Below, piece by piece: positions 60,433-64,000 of a DNA stretch of 64,000 bases (positions are counted from its first letter, which is position 1; the number at the start of each line of letters is the position of its first letter). Location: contig NZ_JACHJW010000001.1 in assembly GCF_014203835.1 (NCBI RefSeq), positions 4,538,501 through 4,602,500 of the forward strand, given 5' to 3'. The position numbers were made by a program, and so were the translations under genes. The stretch is from Micromonospora polyrhachis. GTDB taxonomy: Bacteria > Actinomycetota > Actinomycetes > Mycobacteriales > Micromonosporaceae. Under the pieces are notes generated by a model, which saw nothing but the letters and a program-made list of their open reading frames with translations, was not told the origin of the DNA and searched no databases.

Positions 60433-61326
60433 TCATGGGGTGGTCGAGTCCTCGACCGGCCCGCGGACCGTGGAGAGCAGGATCGTGTCGTCGGACTGTT
60501 GAGGCGGACCCGGGTCCGGGGCGTTTCGCGGACTGTTGGTGTCGCGGTTGCTCGTCCGGGCGTCGACCGCCGGTGTGACGGTGGCATCGGGTCGTGGTCG
60601 GGCCGACGGGGCGTGGGATTGGACGGTGGGGCTCGGCCGGCGGGACCCGACGGCCGCCTGCCCGCTGTTCCAGTTCAGCGGGGTACGGGCCGCCCGTTGG
60701 CTGTTCTGCCGTGCGGTGGCCCGGCGTCGCTGGAGGGCGTCGTAGCCGACCGCCGCCGCGGTGGCCAGCAGCAGGCCGATCGCCCCCACCACGATCTGCG
60801 CACGGAGCACATTGGACCGCGACTGGATGATGTTCAGACCTGGATCGAGGATCTCGGTGGTGATCTGCTCACCGGCCCGGGGCCGGTACTCGGCCTGCTT
60901 GCTGGCGACCACGTCCTCGATCAGCTTGGTCACCGAGGTGACCGTCGCCAGGGCGCTGGCGTGGGTCGACGCCGTGACCTCGATGGTCAGGATCGAACTG
61001 CGGTTGACCAGGCCGATCTCGTAGCTCGGGTCGCCACCGGCGGCCACCACCTGGGTACGCGCGTCGTGCGCGGAGACGGCGATCTGTACGGCCTGGGCCA
61101 TCGCGTTCTCGCCGACGCGCAGCCACGGGTTGCCGGGTTGCGGGCTGGCGTTGGGCGCGGGTGCGGTGGCGGTGGTGGGCGGAACGAGCAGGACGGCCGC
61201 CTCGGTCTTGTATTCCGGCTGGATCGAGGCGCCGAGCACGAGCGCCGCGCCAAGGGTCAGGACTATCACGGGTGCCGTGACGTACCACCGCCGAAACATG
61301 AGCTTCAGCAGGTCGAGAAGGTCCAT
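60433..61326 (-). CDS. Wzz-like polysaccharide chain-length regulator without kinase domain
   Basis: A 297-residue protein with two membrane helices (YVTAPVIVLTLGAALVLGA near residue 15-33 and AQIVVGAIGLLLATAAAVGYD near 175-195) that bracket an extracytoplasmic domain, as in Wzz/YveK-type co-polymerases. The C-terminal 100 residues are Pro/Ser/Arg-rich and disordered, and contain no Walker A, so the partner tyrosine kinase is not fused. The ATG is at 61326. It is the second gene of the operon. Confidence 0.85.
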   Translation of the reverse strand: MDLLDLLKLMFRRWYVTAPVIVLTLGAALVLGASIQPEYKTEAAVLLVPPTTATAPAPNASPQPGNPWLRVGENAMAQAVQIAVSAHDARTQVVAAGGDPSYEIGLVNRSSILTIEVTASTHASALATVTSVTKLIEDVVASKQAEYRPRAGEQITTEILDPGLNIIQSRSNVLRAQIVVGAIGLLLATAAAVGYDALQRRRATARQNSQRAARTPLNWNSGQAAVGSRRPSPTVQSHAPSARPRPDATVTPAVDARTSNRDTNSPRNAPDPGPPQQSDDTILLSTVRGPVEDSTTP

Positions 61327-61367
61327 GGTGCTGACCCCTTCGCAAGGCGCAGGTGAGCTGTCGGGAT

Positions 61368-62708
61368 TTAGTGGGACCGGCCCGAGAGCGGGGACGCGGC
61401 ATCAACGTCGTCACTGTACGCGACCGAACGGTGACCAGCCTCGTGTCGTGGGAGCAATTGGTTCCACAGTCGGATGTACGACCGGACCTGGTGGTCCCAG
61501 GCGAGTCGCTCGACGAAGCGGCGGCGACCTGCCACTCGCATCGCGTTCCGGGCCGGTGCGTCGTCGAGCAACTGGTCGAGCGCCTTGGCGAACTCGTCGG
61601 GTCCCCCGGTCGGCAGGTAGCTGGCGGCCGATCCCGCGGTACGTCGGGTCTCCAGCAGGTCGACCGCGACGACCGGTACGCCCCGAGCGACGTATTCCAC
61701 GGTCTTCGCCATTGTGGACAGCTCGGCCATTCTGGTTGGCGCGTCCGGTTGGATTGCCAGCGTCGCGGACCGCAGCAGCGTGTCGACCTCGGCGGCGTCC
61801 AACCATCCGGTGAACCGCACGACGTCGGCGAGACCGCGCTCGGCGGCGAGTCGACGAAGCTCCGGCAGGCAGTCCCCGTCTCCGGCGATCGACAGTTGCC
61901 AGTCGTCCGCGCCGCGTAGTGCGACGAGTCGCTCGGCGGCGAGGACGGCGACCTCGACGTGGTCCTGCGGGTTGATCACACCGAGGTAGACGATCCGCTT
62001 GGTCCGACCGGCCCGCTGAGGGCTACTGGGCACGCCCGGAGCTCCGGGCGATGTCGGCCCGCTGGTCCAGTCTCGGTCGTCGGTCGGCCCGAAGTCGATT
62101 CCGGTGGCGTCAACCTCCGCGATGGTTGGACCGTTGCGGACCACCACGACCCGGTCCGGATCGCAGCCGCCCCGGCTGATCGCCAGGTCCCGGTACGACT
62201 CGTTGGTGGAGACGACGGCTGAGGCGCTTCGCCAGGATGCCTTCTCCAGCAGGCGCAGGATACGCAGCACCACCGGATTTGGGCGCCCGGTCTTGCACTC
62301 GTACAGTTCCGGGCTCAGGTCGTGGTGGTCGAAGACGAACGGGCGGCCCAGCAGCCGCATCAGGAGACCCGGTATCCAGAAGATGTCCGGCGGGTTGCAG
62401 GCCTGTACGGCGTCGACCCGGTCGCGCGCCATGATGCCGACCAGTCGTGCGGTGACCGCGGTCAGCGCCCAGGTGAACTCGGCGGCGAAGGAGAGTAGTC
62501 CGGATCCGGCGAGTGGCTGGGGAAAGGAATGGATCCGGCTGGTCCTGGTGCCGGGGACCAGCCGTGGCCGGTCTGGTCCACGGGGGCAGATGACGCTGAC
62601 CCGGTAGCCGGCCGCCTCCAGTGCCTGGCACTCTCGGATCACCCGGCGGTCCCGCTCGACGGGCAGATTGACCACCACGATGACAATGTGCGGGGATCGG
62701 TCGACCAT
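61368..62708 (-). CDS. glycosyltransferase family 4
   Basis: A 446-residue GT-B transferase and the first gene of the operon. The N-terminal domain has VIVVVNLPVERDRRVIRECQAL and HHDLSPELYECK. The C-terminal UDP/GDP-sugar-binding domain has RIVYLGVINPQDHVEVAV, GDGDCLPELRRLA, VRFTGWLD and the EX7E-like MAELSTMAKTVEYVARGVPVVA. An insertion of about 45 residues rich in Gly/Ser/Pro sits before that domain. The start is ATG at 62708, directly preceded by TTG. Confidence 0.88.
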   Translation of the reverse strand: MVDRSPHIVIVVVNLPVERDRRVIRECQALEAAGYRVSVICPRGPDRPRLVPGTRTSRIHSFPQPLAGSGLLSFAAEFTWALTAVTARLVGIMARDRVDAVQACNPPDIFWIPGLLMRLLGRPFVFDHHDLSPELYECKTGRPNPVVLRILRLLEKASWRSASAVVSTNESYRDLAISRGGCDPDRVVVVRNGPTIAEVDATGIDFGPTDDRDWTSGPTSPGAPGVPSSPQRAGRTKRIVYLGVINPQDHVEVAVLAAERLVALRGADDWQLSIAGDGDCLPELRRLAAERGLADVVRFTGWLDAAEVDTLLRSATLAIQPDAPTRMAELSTMAKTVEYVARGVPVVAVDLLETRRTAGSAASYLPTGGPDEFAKALDQLLDDAPARNAMRVAGRRRFVERLAWDHQVRSYIRLWNQLLPRHEAGHRSVAYSDDVDAASPLSGRSH

Positions 62709-63051
62709 CAACTGCTCCCATCCCGCGACAATGTCCTCTGCGAGACTGCGCTACCGAGGCGCGTGGGGCAAGGATGCTGATTCGCGAGTGTTGTCGGCTT
62801 GTTTACATGACGAAACCTGGTCGGGGGATTGCCGATTCATTCGATGATCTAAATGTGAATGGGTCTCTCGGTTCGGCGTGTCAACACCTCCCGAGGTCAA
62901 CCTACTTCGATTGCTTACCTTCCGGATTTCCTGCCAGTAAAGACATGTCGCTTTCCCCTGGCCAACTGGTTAGCCTGTGCCTGCCGCCGTTGGCGGTCAC
63001 CGGTGGCCGGCGTGGACCCCTGCCCTCGCCGCGTCTCTGGAGGGGTGGAAT
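62709..63051. other. 343 bp divergent promoter region
   Basis: The gap between the exopolysaccharide operon and the sugar dehydrogenase gene is clearly richer in A/T than the genes (for example TGTTTACATGACGAAACC and CATTCGATGATCTAAATGTGAATG). It must hold promoters for both directions. Short open frames cross it without codon bias. No RNA gene or terminator was recognised. GGAGGGG lies before the ATG at 63052. Confidence 0.6.
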
Positions 63052-64000
63052 ATGCGCCTTCGCCGTGCGTTCCGGCTCTTTTTCACAGTCGCTCTGCTCG
63101 TCACTATCGTCGTACCGCTGCGGGTTCCGGCAGCGGCTGCGGTGACCCTGCCCAACGGTTTCCAGGAACAGGTCGTCTTCAGTGGTCTCCAGCAGCCGAC
63201 AAACATCGAGTTCGCGCCGGACGGGCGGGTGTTCGTCGCGGAGAAGAGCGGTCGGATAAAGATCTTCGAAGATCTTGCCGACAACAGCCCGACGCTCTTC
63301 GCCGACCTCTCCCGCAACGTGCACAACCAGTGGGACCGGGGACTGCTCGGGCTGGCCCTGCCTCCCGACTTTCCCGCCACGCCCTGGGTCTACGTGCTCT
63401 ACACCTACGACGCCCCGCCCGGTCAGACCGCCCCGGTCTGGAACGACGTCTGCGGGGACGCCAACAACGGCCGATGCGTCGTGACCGGGCGACTCTCCCG
63501 GCTCCGGGCCAGCGGCAACGTCATGACCGGCGACGAGCAGGTCCTGATCCACGACTGGTGCCAGCAGTACCCCAGCCACTCCATCGGTGACCTCGGTTTC
63601 GGAGCGGACGGCATGCTCTACGTCAGCGCGGGCGACGGGGCCAGCTTCAGCGCCACCGACTACGGGCAACTCGGCAACCCGGTCAACCCGTGTGGTGACC
63701 CGCCCGGTGGCGCGATGACCCCACCGACCGCCCAGGGTGGCGCACTGCGCTCCCAGGACGTACGCACCACCGGCGATCCGACCGGACTGGATGGTGCCGT
63801 GTTGCGCCTCGACCCGGCCACCGGTGCCGCCGCGCCGGGCAACCCGCTGGCCGGCTCCGCCGACGTCAACGCCCGCCGGATCGTCGGGTACGGCCTGCGC
63901 AACCCGTACCGGCTGGCCATCCGGCCGGGCACCAACGAGGTGTGGCTGGGGGACGTCGGGTGGAACGCCTGGGAGGAGGTCGACCGGCTGGTCGATCCGA
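63052..64000 (+). CDS. secreted PQQ-dependent sugar dehydrogenase (5' part)
   Basis: The gene runs off the window; 316 codons are visible. A signal peptide (RLRRAFRLFFTVALLVTIVVPLRVPAAAA, in part) is followed by the soluble aldose dehydrogenase beta-propeller: LQQPTNIEFAPDGRVFVAEKSG, GLLGLALPPDF, PSHSIGDLGFGADGMLYVSAGDG (the catalytic His region) and VGYGLRNPYRLAIRPG, WLGDVGWNAWEEV. These are hallmarks of the GDH-B/YliI family that oxidises sugars with PQQ. Many actinobacterial members carry extra PKD or carbohydrate-binding domains after the propeller, which cannot be seen here. The start is ATG at 63052 with GGAGGGG upstream. Confidence 0.9.
   Translation, partial: MRLRRAFRLFFTVALLVTIVVPLRVPAAAAVTLPNGFQEQVVFSGLQQPTNIEFAPDGRVFVAEKSGRIKIFEDLADNSPTLFADLSRNVHNQWDRGLLGLALPPDFPATPWVYVLYTYDAPPGQTAPVWNDVCGDANNGRCVVTGRLSRLRASGNVMTGDEQVLIHDWCQQYPSHSIGDLGFGADGMLYVSAGDGASFSATDYGQLGNPVNPCGDPPGGAMTPPTAQGGALRSQDVRTTGDPTGLDGAVLRLDPATGAAAPGNPLAGSADVNARRIVGYGLRNPYRLAIRPGTNEVWLGDVGWNAWEEVDRLVDP

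Overview
The window is very GC-rich, with strongly G/C-biased third codon positions, frequent GTG starts and an actinobacterial housekeeping gene order. Gene content and recurring intergenic elements fit the family Micromonosporaceae (Micromonospora or a close relative). That placement is inferred from protein and motif recognition, not from a database search. Most of the window is ordinary chromosomal core; accessory material sits at about 8.1-11.8 kb, 46-49 kb and 56-63 kb.

Region by region. 0-4.4 kb: the end of an SPFH protein, a small ribbon-helix-helix protein, a membrane protein, homoserine kinase (thrB) and Rho factor with a long charged repeat insertion. 4.5-8.1 kb: a large secreted phosphodiester glycosidase fused to a metallophosphoesterase. 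8.1-11.8 kb, minus strand: a phage T4-like polynucleotide kinase/phosphatase and a T4 Rnl1-type RNA ligase (an RNA break repair pair) with a secreted GH18 chitinase between them. 12-20 kb: rpmE, prfA, prmC, a threonylcarbamoyl-AMP synthase, a low-molecular-weight tyrosine phosphatase and a class A penicillin-binding protein; an inverted gene for a degenerate GGDEF protein separates prfA from prmC. 20.2-31.3 kb: glyA and the F1Fo ATP synthase genes (atpI-like, atpZ-like, B, E, F, H, A, G, D). A strong terminator and an LCP cell-wall ligase gene then separate atpD from a short atpC. 31.5-45.4 kb: cobalamin adenosyltransferase, murA, an MBL-fold hydrolase, 3-hydroxybutyryl-CoA dehydrogenase, an arginase-family enzyme, an ABC exporter, a MeaA-type B12-dependent mutase, DUF1540, a polysaccharide deacetylase, DUF4126, nucS and DUF2786.

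46-49 kb is a lower-GC accessory patch. An XRE regulator and a DUF397 partner (WhiJ-like pair) face five tightly coupled tiny genes with Cys/WPC motifs, and hairpins bound the left side. This is the best candidate for an undescribed system. 49-56 kb holds an aldehyde dehydrogenase, an FHA membrane protein, a double-length 3-hydroxyacyl-CoA dehydrogenase, a secreted FG-GAP protein and a hydrolase. 56-62.7 kb is a six-gene exopolysaccharide operon on the minus strand (GT4, Wzz-like, Wzy-like, three GT2). The window ends inside a secreted PQQ-type sugar dehydrogenase.

Recurring themes: (i) several genes have a TAnnnT box only 6-7 nt before the start codon, as expected for leaderless transcripts (thrB, cobO, meaA, nucS, the 54.8 kb gene); (ii) short tandem repeats of 21-46 bp sit immediately downstream of many stop codons; (iii) the intergenic hairpins are long and nearly perfect. 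No tRNA, rRNA, CRISPR array or insertion sequence was recognised.
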